The notes under the pieces were generated by a model, which was not told the DNA's origin, did not search any database, and saw only the letters and a list, made by a program, of their open reading frames with translations. The position numbers and the translations under genes are program-made. A stretch of 64,000 nt of DNA from Nelumbo lutea (lineage: Eukaryota > Streptophyta > Magnoliopsida > Proteales > Nelumbonaceae). Location of the stretch: assembly GCA_022828595.1 (NCBI GenBank), contig JAKGHH010000002.1:82614076-82678075 (forward strand), given 5' to 3'. Positions 1 through 11,127 of this stretch are shown here, one piece after another. Within the stretch, counting starts at the first letter, position 1. The number at the start of each line of letters is the position of its first letter.

Positions 1-2397
1 GCCACCAATGAAAAGACTTCCTCATAATCGATTCCCACTTTTTGAATGTACCATTTCGCCATAAGACGAGCCCTACAGGTCTCAACCTTACCATCGGGGC
101 CCTTCTTCCTCTTATAGATCCATTCACAACCAATTGCTTTTAGCCCAGGGGATGGATCTACTAGAGTCCAGACTCCATTGTCTCCATTGAGTCCATCTCA
201 GCTCTCATGGCATCAACCCACTTCAAGGAATCTTTGTCCAACATAGCTTCCATATAAGTCATAAGATCCTCCTCACTGGTCGTAGCTTCTACCTGGTAAT
301 TATCCTGGTCATAGCCGAAATGAAGTGTTGAGGCCTGGAAACCCGGGTAGACCTCCCACTATCCTTGAGCTCTCCTCATCAAGAACAACATCCTGATGAT
401 GATTGTTCAGGATGTAATCTTCTTCCAAAAAATGGGCTTTTTGACTACAGAACACCTATTCTCCTAGGTCTTAGAATAGATAACCCACTGAGCCTTTGGG
501 GAAGCTTACGAATAGGCAATGACTGGTCTTGGATTATAATTTGTTCACACTCATTCTTTTAAACATGTGACAGACAACCCCAAATCTTCAAGTGTCTTAC
601 ACTTGGTTCCTTTCCAGTCCAAAGCTCATAGGGAGTATTCGAAACTGATTTGGATGGAACCCGGTTCAGCATGTATATCGCAGTTTCCAATGCGTAACCC
701 CAAAAGGATGTGGGTTACTCTGAGTTCACGAGAAGTGATCAGACCATATCCAATAAAGTCTGGTTCCTCCTCTCTAAAACACCATTTAGCTATGGTGCAG
801 CAGGAGGAGCTAACTGTGATACTATCCCATTGACCTTCAAGTAGTCCCTGAATTCGTCAGAGAGATACTTGCCACCTCGATCCGATCGAAGGGTCTTAAT
901 TTCTCTACATAACTATTTCTTGACCTTTTGTCTGAACTCTCTGAACTTTTCAAAGAATTCAAACTTGTGTCTCATTTGGTACACGTAACCACACCGAGAG
1001 AAATCATCGGTGAATGTTATAAAATAGACATGTTGGTTACGTGTCCTAACACTCATGGGACCACATACATCAGTATGTATAAGGTCAAGCATACCTGTAC
1101 ATCTTTTAGGCTTACCATTAAATGGTCATTTTGTCATCTTACCCTAAAGGCAAGGTTCATAGGTTGGATGATCTTCTGCAGTTAGAAGATCTTCTACATG
1201 TTGGAAGATCTTCTACGGTAATGCCACAGGCACGTGGGATTAACTGTATCACGGGTTCTTTTCTTGGGGATGTCACCCAAAGTAGTTTCGGCTATGTTAT
1301 TTTCCAGAAAAGGATGGAGAACATAGAGACCATTCTCAAGTTCTCCATATGCAAGGAAATCAAACTTCTTCTCAAATTCTGTACATAAAAACATTCTTTT
1401 AGTACAATAGTTCCTTCTCTGAAAATTAACTCTACAGTTCGTATAATTGTAGCTGCAACACTTGCAAAAGTCCCCAAGTAAATAGTCACTTCTCTGTCAC
1501 TCAGTCTTCTGCTTATCTTGAACCCCTGCAGTGAGTTACACGCATGATTCGAAGCCCCAGAGTCAATACACTAGGAAGCAAAAGTTACCAACAAATTGGT
1601 TTCTATGACACAGGATTCGAAATTACCTTGTCTCTTGGATTCCAGGTACTAAGGACAGTTCCTCTTCCAGTGTTCGGCCTGCTTGTAGAAGTGACAAGCA
1701 TCTGATGCTCTGCCTTTCTTCTGCTTCTTAGACTTAGTAGCTTTCTTCTGAGGCTTTCTCTTTGCCTTTCTCTTTGCCTTCCTCTTCTTCTTGCCCGATT
1801 TGTCGGCTTTAACAAGCATGGCAATGGGCTCATCCTTCTTAATCATTTCCTTAGCCCTCTACAACATATTGTTGAGTTCCTAGATGCTAACATTTAGTTT
1901 GTTCATGTTATAATTCATGATGAACTGATTGAAGGAAGACAATGGTCAAGCCCGGATCCAAGAGCCTCAAATTCATTAATATAACCCATCATCCGAAGAC
2001 AATGGTCATGAACCTATTGGTTCTTGGACATCTGCGCGGTCAAGAACTGCTTCAAGACCTTCTGCCAAGTATAACGATTCTGCTCTTCGTACATCATGCT
2101 CAGACTATCCAAGATATCCTTGGACAATTCGATCTGATCGAACTGTCGATGTATTAGATTATCTAAGGAAGCAATGATGTAGCAGTGAGCTACGGAATTT
2201 TTCTCTTCCCATTTCTGGTAGTCCCTCCTATGGGCCTCAAAAGCCCTATCAACCGGACGTTCCAGGGCAGTATTCTTAGCTACTTTGTCCAACTTCTCTC
2301 AAGTGAGGACCAATATAAGGTTATGGTACCAGTCAGCATAGTCTAGACCCTTAATTTTGTTGTCGTCCAACAATTTAGTGAATTGCCCGTTTGCCAT
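1..2397 (-). pseudogene. Decayed Ty1/copia gag-pol (element A), partial
   Basis: This is a minus-strand copia polyprotein remnant, homologous over its whole length to the two better preserved copies at 12861-16727 and 19219-23084. Its start is the ATG at 2397-2395, the equivalent of the MANGQF start of those copies. Reading leftwards one sees the gag helical region (2292-2014, with QFDQIELSKDILDSL), a lysine-rich stretch and degenerate zinc knuckle (CHFYKQAEHWKRNC, second Cys and the Gly lost, about 1715-1660), the protease DSGAS motif (about 1560), pre-integrase, integrase (about 1180-560), the linker, and the beginning of reverse transcriptase at the window edge. Many stops and frameshifts break it, so it is a pseudogene. 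Its C-terminal half lies outside the window. Confidence 0.9.
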
Positions 2398-4151
2398 TTT
2401 TGATAACAAGTAAACATTAGTCCACAACCTAATTTGATTCATTTATGCACATAGATATGGCTTTTAATCTATGTTCCATTTCCATTTATTCATCTCCAAG
2501 ATTTTCCTCCTATTTCAGTGACGAAGAATGCGAATTATGTCTCTAGAAATGTGGAAAATCATATAGGGCATGGAGCCAACTGTTTCAACTGCATAACCCC
2601 ACCACCTTTCTGTGAAGGATCATATCCACTCATTGTATGAGCTTTCCCTTTGGCCTCTGTCAGACAAGTTTCATTGTCATTTTAGGTTAAACCTTTCTGT
2701 CCAGTGAGTACTCACCCATCATATTCGTGAACGCCAAGGTACCATGAGAGAGTCTTCCATTTTACGATAGGCCCCTCCCACATCAGTCTATGACGCCCCT
2801 ATCATCTTATGAAACATTCCAACAGATCCAACAGCAAATGGATAGCCCAATTTTATGGTGTGTTTTCCCATTACTAAAGGACCCATCTTCATGCTAATGA
2901 TGGAAGGCCTTTAGAGAGTTCATCATATGTATCTCCCTATCACATGCACACATATTTCAGGAGGGAACAAAAGTTACGCCCTAGTTTGATTTAGGTCAAA
3001 CCAAAGTGGCTCCCACTGATTTTCATAAACCCAGTTTTTGGTGGGCCCTAAACGGCTAAGGTTCCGCACGGTTCCTCTTGGGAAGGTGTGGGGCCCACCA
3101 TGAAGGGAGGTCATCCAATGACCTTAGGACACCATGGCAATGATGTGCCTTCAGCCATGGTGTGCGCAAGAGCCACTATCGTATCAGCATGAGCCAAGTA
3201 CTTATGGCCCATGAACGTTGCACATCACACATCCATACATCACATGCAAGGATAAAATTGGTCCAATCAATTAATATCTATAAAACCCATTATTAAAGCC
3301 CAATTATTATCCATAATATTACTGATTAATATTATCTCGGTATATGGGCTGAATAGCAAAGAGCAGTTCGGCCCATATAGCTTTTGTGTAGTTAATGGGC
3401 TTAAGTAGTTTTAACACTTTAAAACTGGGTTTTACAGGTGTGGGCCAAATTAGGTCTTGGAATTAACTATCAATCCCTTGACCCAAGAGTGAAAAATTAG
3501 GGCTGAGAACAGCCCCCATTGAACCATAGATTCGGTCCAACCAGTTTGGTCCAATCTGGTTCGAATGGGTCTAGGGTTTCATTTTTAATTGAAGAATTAA
3601 TTCATGATTTTATCTGAAATTAATATACTGATTAAAGACAATCAAGAATCAGTACTGGGGCTTTTCGCAGATCAGCTACCTACAAAACAGATGTTAGATT
3701 TCTGTTTGCAGTTACACAAACTGCAAATCGCAGATAGCGAAACTCTAATCTGTGAAATCTCCTCCTTCTGCGCAATCAACTTCGATCTAGAATAAAATAA
3801 AATAGGAAAACCCTAATTTTATATTAATGTTACATCAGATCGAATTCCTATACATTCAGTCTAGAAAATAAAAAAAAAATTAATTACAAACCAAATGTAA
3901 AAGAACTACAAAACGCAAATTTCCTATGCCAATCAAGATTGCGATCTCCACCATACGAACAACCCATAAATCAAGATAAATAAAAAGAATAGTTCTAAAT
4001 ATAAATCAGATATAAAAATATTTAAATTCATATCAATTGCCCTTAATTTGGGAACCAATTTCCCAGAAAATCAATTATCTGTGCAAATCGGGTAGAACGC
4101 CTTTTGCCCATTTGCGCAATTTCAGATATGACCTATTTCGGTTCAAGATTT
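2398..4151 (-). other. Element A untranslated leader
   Basis: This is the non-coding stretch between the primer-binding site and the gag start of element A. It is about 1.75 kb and alignable by eye with the leaders of C1 (11128-12860) and C2 (23085-24856). Shared blocks include the paired GTCATTGGATGACC-like motif, the CCATGGC/GCCATGG pairs and the GAACTGC(T) GGCCCAT block. No coding function is seen. The stretch at 3604-3795 is open by chance. Confidence 0.8.
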
Positions 4152-4170
4152 GAACCTGGCTCTGATACCA
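4152..4170 (-). promoter_or_regulatory. Primer-binding site of element A (initiator tRNA-Met type)
   Basis: On the minus strand the sequence reads TGGTATCAGAGCCAGGTTC, one base inside the LTR end. TGGTATCAGAGC is the common plant copia primer-binding site complementary to initiator methionine tRNA. Confidence 0.9.
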
Positions 4171-4171
4171 T

Positions 4172-5635
4172 TGAAGGGATGAGAGATCCATCATATGGAT
4201 AGCCAAACCCTATGGGTAGGTAGAGCGAAATTACAAAAATTTCTCTCTCCCATATGAGAATCACATTCCCTGTTTTAGAAAGCTGCATTTTCACGGATCA
4301 TTATTGAACCTAAACCGGACCAGATCTGAAACCAGAAGGTAGGAGAGGGATATACCCGATACAGAGTAACAGTAAGTCCCAACGAAGGTGTTCACGCCTA
4401 AGGAAAATGTCAAAGACTGCTCCCACTGAAGGTGACACAGCGTAGGGCGGAGCAGAATCAACAGGTGGTTCTTTAGAAAGAATCGAACTCTACAGCAAGA
4501 ATTCGATGGAGGGTGAGTGAGCACAAATTCAGATCAGTTTTTCATGAAAAACTGATATAATGCTTATTGATCGCTCCTATAGGTGGAGAACAAACGGGCT
4601 ATGGCGGTAGCAATAGAGGGAGGCAAGAGCAGAAGATGGCGTCAATCTAACTGGAGCTGTCTTCTCTCTTGAATCTGTAATCTTGTTGGGTGAACTAGGG
4701 TTTGCCCTCCTCCTCTATTTATAGCCTTAAGAAGAATTTCTCCTAATACCATTAGGAGTTTCCCAATCCAAGTCTTATTTGGATCTGGACTCTCTTTAAG
4801 AGATAAGGATAAACCCTTATCTTATCTGTAGATAAAGATCAGCCCTCCTAATCTTATTAGGAGTTTCCTAATCCAAATCTTTATTTGGATCTGGACTCTC
4901 TGAGTGGATAGGGATAACTCTCTATCATATCTATTGATCTAAATCCCAGAATCGCCCCTCCTTTAAATAATCATATTATACTAGTTTGAATTGGGCTTTA
5001 GGCCCATTAAGTCTATGTGCTCATTCAGCCTCTAATCTGCTACCCAGTTGGGTATCCTTGTATGGCGTGGGACCCAAACATTGATCTACACATCAACCAC
5101 ATGGGTGAACCCCTGAGTCCATAACCATGGGCTCTTAATGGACCCAACATTTACACTAAATGGTCCCCGGGTCAAGTCACCTTATAAAAACCCAAGGACT
5201 GTGGGCAGATGCAAGATTATCCCATCAAGCATTACCCTGAATGGTCTTACACTTAACCTCTCAGCCCATAATGATCAAACATTGCCCGACAAGAGAGAAC
5301 CTCTCCCTTGGCTACAAGGAACAATGTTGCAATCTCTACTCACATGGATTCTGAGAATTAAAACCGTTTGCAAATATTTTGAAACCATAATATATATATA
5401 TATATGTATATCTCTATATAAATATATTTTTCAAAACAAATATCAATGGTGAAATCGGTTGCCGATAGCTTTGGTTTCCATCAGAGAGAGTGCATCCCCG
5501 ATCATTCACTTTGTTCGACCAAGGGGCTGATCATGTCACTATGATCACCCACTCAGATGAATTCTCAAACTGTCCCAACATACCCTGGTTTTGACCCTCT
5601 AAGGATCTCACTGAGTGGCATATCAAAGACAGTCC
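4172..5635 (-). repeat. 5' LTR of copia element A, outer end missing
   Basis: This is a minus-strand LTR ending in CCCTTCA directly next to the primer site. It belongs to the same broad family as the solo LTR at 9070-30018 and as the pieces at 6038, 37497 and 49518. Shared landmarks on the plus strand are ATTGATCTACACATCA, AAACCCAAGGACTGTGGGCAG and GACAAGAGAGAACCTCTCCC. It breaks off near 5635, just after the block GGATCTCACTGAGTGGCATATC, so the outer few hundred bases with the TGTTAGACAG terminus are absent. A TA-rich microsatellite lies at about 5390-5430. Confidence 0.85.
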
Positions 5636-6037
5636 CCTCCAGCCCATGACAAGGCGCAGGCGTAGACTTCCCCCCTTGTCACCAAACTTACTAGGAAGTC
5701 CTCGTGGACCTGGCCTTGCACTAGGACCACTAAACGATCATTGGTACCCTAGCGGGGCTCCTCCCTTCTTATTTTGTTCTATTGCTGTAATAATTCTGTT
5801 GTTTTTTTTTTTTTAGCACAATAAAAGATTTTGTAAAGGCTGTACAAGATCAAAATTGAATAGTGAAGGAAGTGAATGAAACCATTTTTTATGTACACTG
5901 TGTTTTGTGTATGTTGTTTCTTTCCTCCTTCTATCCTTTTTTCTTTTCTTTTCTATATAAGAGGTCCTTGCCCCTCCAAAAGGTTGAAACCACGATACAC
6001 AAGGCATATATGTTTTAGACGTAGCATTCGTATATTT
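5636..6037 (+). other. Unidentified spacer between two inverted LTR pieces
   Basis: About 400 bp without a recognisable gene or repeat relative in this window. It contains a run of T bases near 5800-5815. No conserved protein frame was seen. It separates a minus-strand LTR piece from a plus-strand LTR piece. Confidence 0.5.
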
Positions 6038-7235
6038 TGTTAGACAGTGTATGCCCTTAGCTTCTATCAGAATGATGTACATTATGACATATAATGTAAA
6101 TGAATAAACTACATATTTGATTCATGTTATTATGGTGTGTTTCTGTGTAATACCCTTAAACTGGACACATATAAGACTTGTGTTAGTTTAGAATCTTCAC
6201 AACCATTGGATAGATCAGGGGAGATTTATCCTGCCAAGGATGACACTAATGAGCCGCCAAGTTGGTTGGGGTGGCTTGTCTCAGCTTCCAATGTGAGACC
6301 TGAGGTACATGCAGTGTGGGCTTTCTTAAAACCCTAAACTGGACCAGAATTTCAGTATTGCCTTGGACCTTGGAGATAGATGGGAAAAACTAAAATGTTA
6401 CACCTGACCCCTAGACTCGATTATGATACTACACTTGGTGTTGGATTGGACTATATTTGATATGCCAATAAGTGAGATTCTTAGAGCGGGTCAAAACCTG
6501 GGTATGTTGTGACAGTTTGAGAATTCATCTAATTGGGTAACCATAGTGACAGGATCAGCCCCTTTGTCAGACAAAGTGAATGATCGGGGATGCAGTCTCT
6601 CTAATGGAAACCAAAACTACCGGCAGTCAATTTCAACCATTGAAATTTGTTTTGCAAAATATATTTATATAGAGATACACACACACACACACACATATAT
6701 ATATTTTGGTTTCAAAATGTTTGCAAAAGGTTTTAATTCCTAGGATCCATGTGAGTAGAAAGTGCAGCACTATACCTTGCAGTCGAGGGAGAGGTCCTCT
6801 CTTGTCAGGCAGTGTTTGATCATTATGGGCTAAGAGGTTAAGTGTAAGACCATTGAGGGTAGTACCTGATGGGCTAATCTTACATCTGCCCACAGTCCTT
6901 GGATTTTTATATGGTGGCTTGATCCAATGACCATTTAGTGTAAATGTTGGGCCCATTAAGAGCCCATGGTGATGAACTCAGGGGTTCACTATCTCTTACA
7001 GTGAATTCGGCCAAGCCTTGTAACAAAGTCTGGGCTGAACCCATGTGGCTGATGTGTAGATCAATGTTTGGGTCCCACGCCATACAAGGATATCCAACTG
7101 GGCAGCAGTTTGGAGGGTAAGTGAGCAAATGGACTTAATGGGCCTAAAGCACAATTTGAATTAGCTTAATGAGATTAATTAAAAAGAGGCGGTTATGCGA
7201 TTTAGATCAGCAGATATCTGCTTTGAAATAGGAAT
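6038..7235 (+). repeat. Plus-strand LTR fragment, 3' end missing (element A family)
   Basis: It begins with the canonical TGTTAGACAG terminus and follows the family through TACCCTTAAACTGGACA, the GATCAGGGGAGATTTATCC block, a (CA)n/(TA)n microsatellite at about 6675-6705, and the TCCCACGCCATACAAGG block near 7075. It fades near 7235, well before the expected CCCTTCA end, where gypsy-derived DNA begins. It is inverted relative to the LTR at 4172-5635. Confidence 0.85.
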
Positions 7236-7437
7236 CCTTCTAAAAGACTACAACTAATGACAACTAAGCATAGAAAAGTCAAAGTAAAACAAAACAAGAC
7301 AAAACAAGCCCATCAATACATCTTAGCGTGCGAATTGGGCATTTTCTTATCATGTCCATGCACCAAGCCCATCAATATATCTTATGTCATGGATTCCAAG
7401 CTTTGTTCTTCAAAATCCAAGCCTTGCACATCATCTT
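7236..7437. other. Junction region between LTR fragment and gypsy gag
   Basis: About 200 bp with a short imperfect direct repeat (AGCCCATCAATA at about 7308 and 7367). It probably belongs to the gypsy fragment to the right, downstream of gag, but no protein motif supports this. Confidence 0.4.
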
Positions 7438-8244
7438 TCACATAAAGCCTCTTTGTAAAGCCTCTTTCATCCTCTTTGTCCTTGCCCTAGTCATTGAACC
7501 ACCGATTCCTTGCAAAGGATCTTGAGAATATTTGGGAATATTAGCTTGAGCCATTTGCCCAGCACCTCGATCACCATTAGGACACTTTCTTTGCAAGTCT
7601 TTGAACCTTTCCCATGCTTCATAGAGAGTCTCTCCATCAAACTGAGTGAAACTGGTGATGTCATGCCTCAATTTAGCAGTTTTTCCTGGTGGGAAGTATT
7701 TTGCTAGAATTGCCTTTGTGAGCTGATCCCATGTAGTAATTGATCCCAAAGCTTGAGAGATTAACCATGTTTCCGCTTTGTCTCTAAGAGAAAAAGGGAA
7801 AATCCTCTGTCTAATGTTATCACCAAAAACGCCATTCATTTTGAAGGTATCACAGATCTCCAAGAAATTTGCCAAATGAGCATTGGCATCTTCCATAACT
7901 CCTGCCCCGAACTGAGACAGCTGAACCATCTGAATGATTGTTGGTTTTATCTGAAAATTATTAGCTGCAACCGTTGGCCTTTCAATGCTAGGCTGAATGG
8001 TCGAAGTTGGTATGGCAAATTCGCACAAGGATCTATTAGCATCATTTTCCATCTCTTCTTCTTTTCTTACTCCCTCCAAAGCTTCTTGATTAATTTGTGT
8101 TCCTCCTTCCTAACTTTCCAGCTCCCTAGCCATGTCTTCTTTCTCCTTTTTGAGCCTCTCCTTTTTGGCTTTAGTTAAAGCTTTGCACCTATGGTCAATT
8201 TCAAGATCTAGATCTTCTAATCGGGCATTTGGATCGCTTTGCAT
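7438..8244 (-). pseudogene. Ty3/gypsy Gag fragment (gypsy element 2)
   Basis: Gag is the structural capsid polyprotein of an LTR retrotransposon. The best preserved part is 8079-7438 on the minus strand. It carries the plant retrotransposon-gag signature: FSLRDKAETWL, the TTWDQLTKAILAKYFPP block, and FDGETLYEAWERFKDLQRKCP. An in-frame start further upstream (8244-8242, MQSDPNARLEDLD) is separated from it by a TAG at 8112-8110, so the frame is broken. The C-terminal part with any zinc knuckle and all of pol are missing. The primer site lies just upstream at 8366-8383, which fixes the orientation. Confidence 0.85.
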
Positions 8245-8365
8245 AAACACTTAAAAGGTTGTGCAATGAGCAAAACAAAAAGACAGATTTTTTTTTTATT
8301 TAAAAAGAATAAGAGGTCTAAAGTAATAGTATATCAAAATTTTTTTGATATTGACAGTATTGCCT

Positions 8366-8383
8366 TCCCTGGCAATGACGCCA
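8366..8383 (-). promoter_or_regulatory. Primer-binding site of gypsy element 2
   Basis: The minus strand reads TGGCGTCATTGCCAGGGA, a typical plant Ty3/gypsy primer-binding site. It lies between the LTR end (right) and gag (left). Confidence 0.8.
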
Positions 8384-8463
8384 AAAACTTGTACGATTTC
8401 TGCAAGTATACAGATCGTGGGCAAGTAATAGTGTGTGAATAGAGTGTCGATCCCACAGGGAAG
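8384..8463 (-). repeat. 5' LTR inner end of gypsy element 2
   Basis: This is the terminal ~80 bp of an LTR, recognised only from its position next to the primer site. It includes the block GGGATCGACACTCTATTC. The remainder is replaced by the 3' part of gypsy element 1 at about 8464. Confidence 0.6.
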
Positions 8464-9069
8464 GTGTTGTCACATTCTGAGGTTCTCTGAGTTTCGTGTC
8501 TGAGGGACGGGTCTTCCATCTAAGTTTTCCAGTTGAAATGTGTTAGGGCCGAGAGCTTGCTTGATCCGGTAGGGGCCCAGCTTCCCTAATCCAGGTTCGG
8601 GAACAATGACCTTCTTGAGGACAAGGTCTCCCTCTCTATAGTGTCTTTCTTTCACTCTGCATTTGTAGTAGCAGGCCACTCATTGTTGATAGGCAGTCAT
8701 CCTAATCTGTGCTTGCTCTCGGGCTTCTTCCAGCAGGTCTAAGTTTGCTCTAAGCACCTCGTAGTTCTCGTCCTTGGTATACCCTTGGACCCAAAGCATT
8801 GGTTGGCCAATTTCCACTGGGATCACTTCTTCTGTGTCGTAGGTCAGACCGAATGAGGTTTCTCCCATCGTTGTCTGAGGTGTGGTTCAGTACGCCCATA
8901 GGACGTTGTGTAGTTCATCGGCCCATAGGCCTTTAGCTCTATTTAGCCAGGTCTTTAGCCCGTCCAAGATGGTTCTAGTTGTGACCATGGCGAGGTCGTT
9001 CGTCTACGGGTACCCCACTGAGGAGTATTGTTGCCTGATGCCGAGGGAGGTGCACCATTCTCAGAATTT
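8464..9069 (-). pseudogene. Gypsy element 1 integrase C-terminal part
   Basis: This minus-strand sequence continues the integrase that stops at 30019. Directly after the break it reads EWCTSLGIRQQYSSVGYP, the integrase stretch expected after DNAKF at the other side. Further left it encodes MGETSFGLTYDTEEVIPVEIG and the chromo-less tail ending in GKLGPYRIKQALGPNTFQLE. Stops and a frameshift occur. Integrase joins element cDNA to host DNA. The expected 3' LTR does not follow, because the sequence passes into the gypsy element 2 LTR at about 8463. Confidence 0.85.
9065..9069 (+). repeat. Target-site duplication AATTT (left) of solo LTR B
   Basis: AATTT at 9065-9069 is repeated at 30019-30023, exactly outside the TG and CA ends of the interrupted solo LTR. 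Confidence 0.9.
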
Positions 9070-9186
9070 TGTTAGACAGTTTTGTATGCCCTTAGCTTCA
9101 ATCAAAATGATGTAATTTATGAGTTTATTGTAAATGAATAAAAGTGCATATTTGATTCATGTTCCCTTGGTATGTTTCTTTCTAAT
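9070..9186 (+). repeat. Solo LTR B, left portion
   Basis: It begins TGTTAGACAG and matches the first ~117 bp of the family LTR. It is cut by copia C1 at 9187 and resumes at 28188. The target duplication AATTT flanks the whole 9070-30018 interval, so the original insertion was a bare LTR of about 1.95 kb. Confidence 0.88.
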
Positions 9187-11108
9187 TGTTAGACAGTTTT
9201 GTATGCACTTAGCTTCAATCTGATTTGATGTACTTTTGTTATTTAGTGGAAATAAATAAAGTGCATGTTTGATTCATGTTGTTTGGTTTAATTCTGTGTA
9301 AAACCCTAAAACTGGACATTTATAGAGACTCGTGTTAGTTTTAAATGTTCACAGCCATTGGATAAGTCAGGGGAGATTTATCCTGCCAAGGCTGATACTG
9401 GTGTGCCACCAAGTGTTGGGATGGCCTATCTCAGCCACCAGGGTAAGACCCGAGGCACATGCAGTATACTTGAATCCTTGAACCGGACCAGATTTCCAGT
9501 ATTGCCCTGGACCTTGGAGATAGATGGGCAAAACTGGAAAGTTACACCTGACCCCTAGACTCGATTATGACATTTCACTAGGTGTTGGATCAGGCTGCCT
9601 TTGATATGCCAATCAGTGAGATCCTTAGCGGGGATCAAAACCTGGGTATGTTGGGGCAGTTTGAGAATTCATCTGAGTGGGTGATCATAGTGACAGAATC
9701 AACCACTTTGTCGGACAAAGGGTAATGATCGGGAATGCACTCTCTCTGATGGAAAGCAAACTGCCGGCAGTTGATTTCAATCGTTGGAATTTTGTTTTGC
9801 AAAATTAATATATTTATATATATATATATGTACTGTTTCAAATTGTTTGCAAATGGTTTAAATTCCCGGGATCCATGAAAAGAGAAGATGCGGCACTGTT
9901 CCTTGCAGCCGAGGGAGAGGTCCTCTCTTGTCGGGCAGTGCTTGATCATTAAGGACTGAGAGGTTAAGTGTAAGACCATTGAGGATAATACCTGATGGGC
10001 TAATCTTGCACCTGCCCACAGTCCTTGGGTTTTTATAAGATGGCTTGGCCCAGGGACCACTTAATGTAAGTGTTGGCCCCATAGGGTCCATATGATGGAC
10101 TCAAGGGGTTCATTGAGTTTTTCAGTGAATTCGGCTGGGCCTTGTTTTAGAGGCTGGGCCGAACCCATGTGGCTGGTGTGTAGATCAATGCTTGGGTCCC
10201 ACGCCATACAAAGAAGCCCAACTGGGCAGCAGATTGGAAAGTAATTAGACACTGAACACTTAATGGGCCAGAAGCCCATCTCGAGGTGGGCTGATATGAT
10301 CACCCATCCTTGGGGCGAATCTGAGATTAATGTTAGTAAAAGGATTGGGCCTTTTGCCTTATCCACTCTTGGAGACCAAATTCAAATTGGATTTGAATCT
10401 GGTAACCTCCTGATAAGATCAGGAGTAAGCTAACTTTATCTGCAGATAGGATTAAGATTATCCCCTATCCAAATACTGATTTGGATTGGGATAACTCCTA
10501 ATTAGGAGGATTCTTAATCAAGAAGAAAGGAGAAGAAACCCTAACCAAGAGAGAGAAATATCAGATTTCGAACCACCTTGAAGAGATATAGGATATCTCC
10601 TGCGAACTGCAATTGACACCAAGTATCAGATTTCGCCTTTAGAGTTCTTCTCCTGCCGCCGCCATCTGTTTTGCAAGATTAGATCTTTGCAGAAAAAGAA
10701 AGTCAAGAAATCTGTTCTTGACATTAGTCTTGCAACAAAGACTAAAAGGATTCAGTGTTTAGTGTTTCCAGAGGATTCTTGTGAAGGATCCAGTGTGTAG
10801 GACGCACCCTGCTGGTTCTGTTCCATCCACAGCTGTGTCATCTTCAGCAGGAACGGATCTTGGAGCATTCTTTGGGCGTGAACACCAACTTTCGGAGATA
10901 CTGCTTCTCCGGATCAGGTATATTCCTCCCATTTATCTTTTGGTATAGATCTGGTTTGATTATGGTTCAAGTGGGATCCTTGAATATTGTATTCTAAACT
11001 TAGGGAATATGATTCCCAGTTGGGAGAAGGTAGGAAATTTTTTTGAAATTCGCCCACCCATTCCGCAACCTTTGTGGCATCCATTAGATGGATCCTACCA
11101 TTCTTTCA
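9187..11108 (+). repeat. C1 5' LTR
   Basis: The 1922 bp LTR runs from TGTTAGACAG to CATTCTTTCA, with TG/CA ends. It contains a TA microsatellite (about 9815-9828) and a short palindromic CCTGATAAGATCAGG block (about 10408). By eye it differs from the 3' LTR at roughly 8 positions in the first 300 bp. A Pol II promoter is expected within it, but I could not place a TATA box on the sense strand with confidence. Confidence 0.92.
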
Positions 11109-11109
11109 G

Positions 11110-11127
11110 TGGTATCAGAGCCACAGG
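11110..11127 (+). promoter_or_regulatory. C1 primer-binding site
   Basis: TGGTATCAGAGCCACAGG begins one base after the LTR end. It is complementary to the 3' end of initiator tRNA-Met, the usual plant copia primer. Confidence 0.93.

Noticed and set aside
365..1394. Several short open frames on both strands
   Set aside because: They overlap the decayed copia integrase of element A in wrong frames or are its interrupted pieces; no independent gene is supported.
3604..3795. Small frame in the element A leader
   Set aside because: It has no counterpart start or frame conservation in the C1 and C2 leaders.
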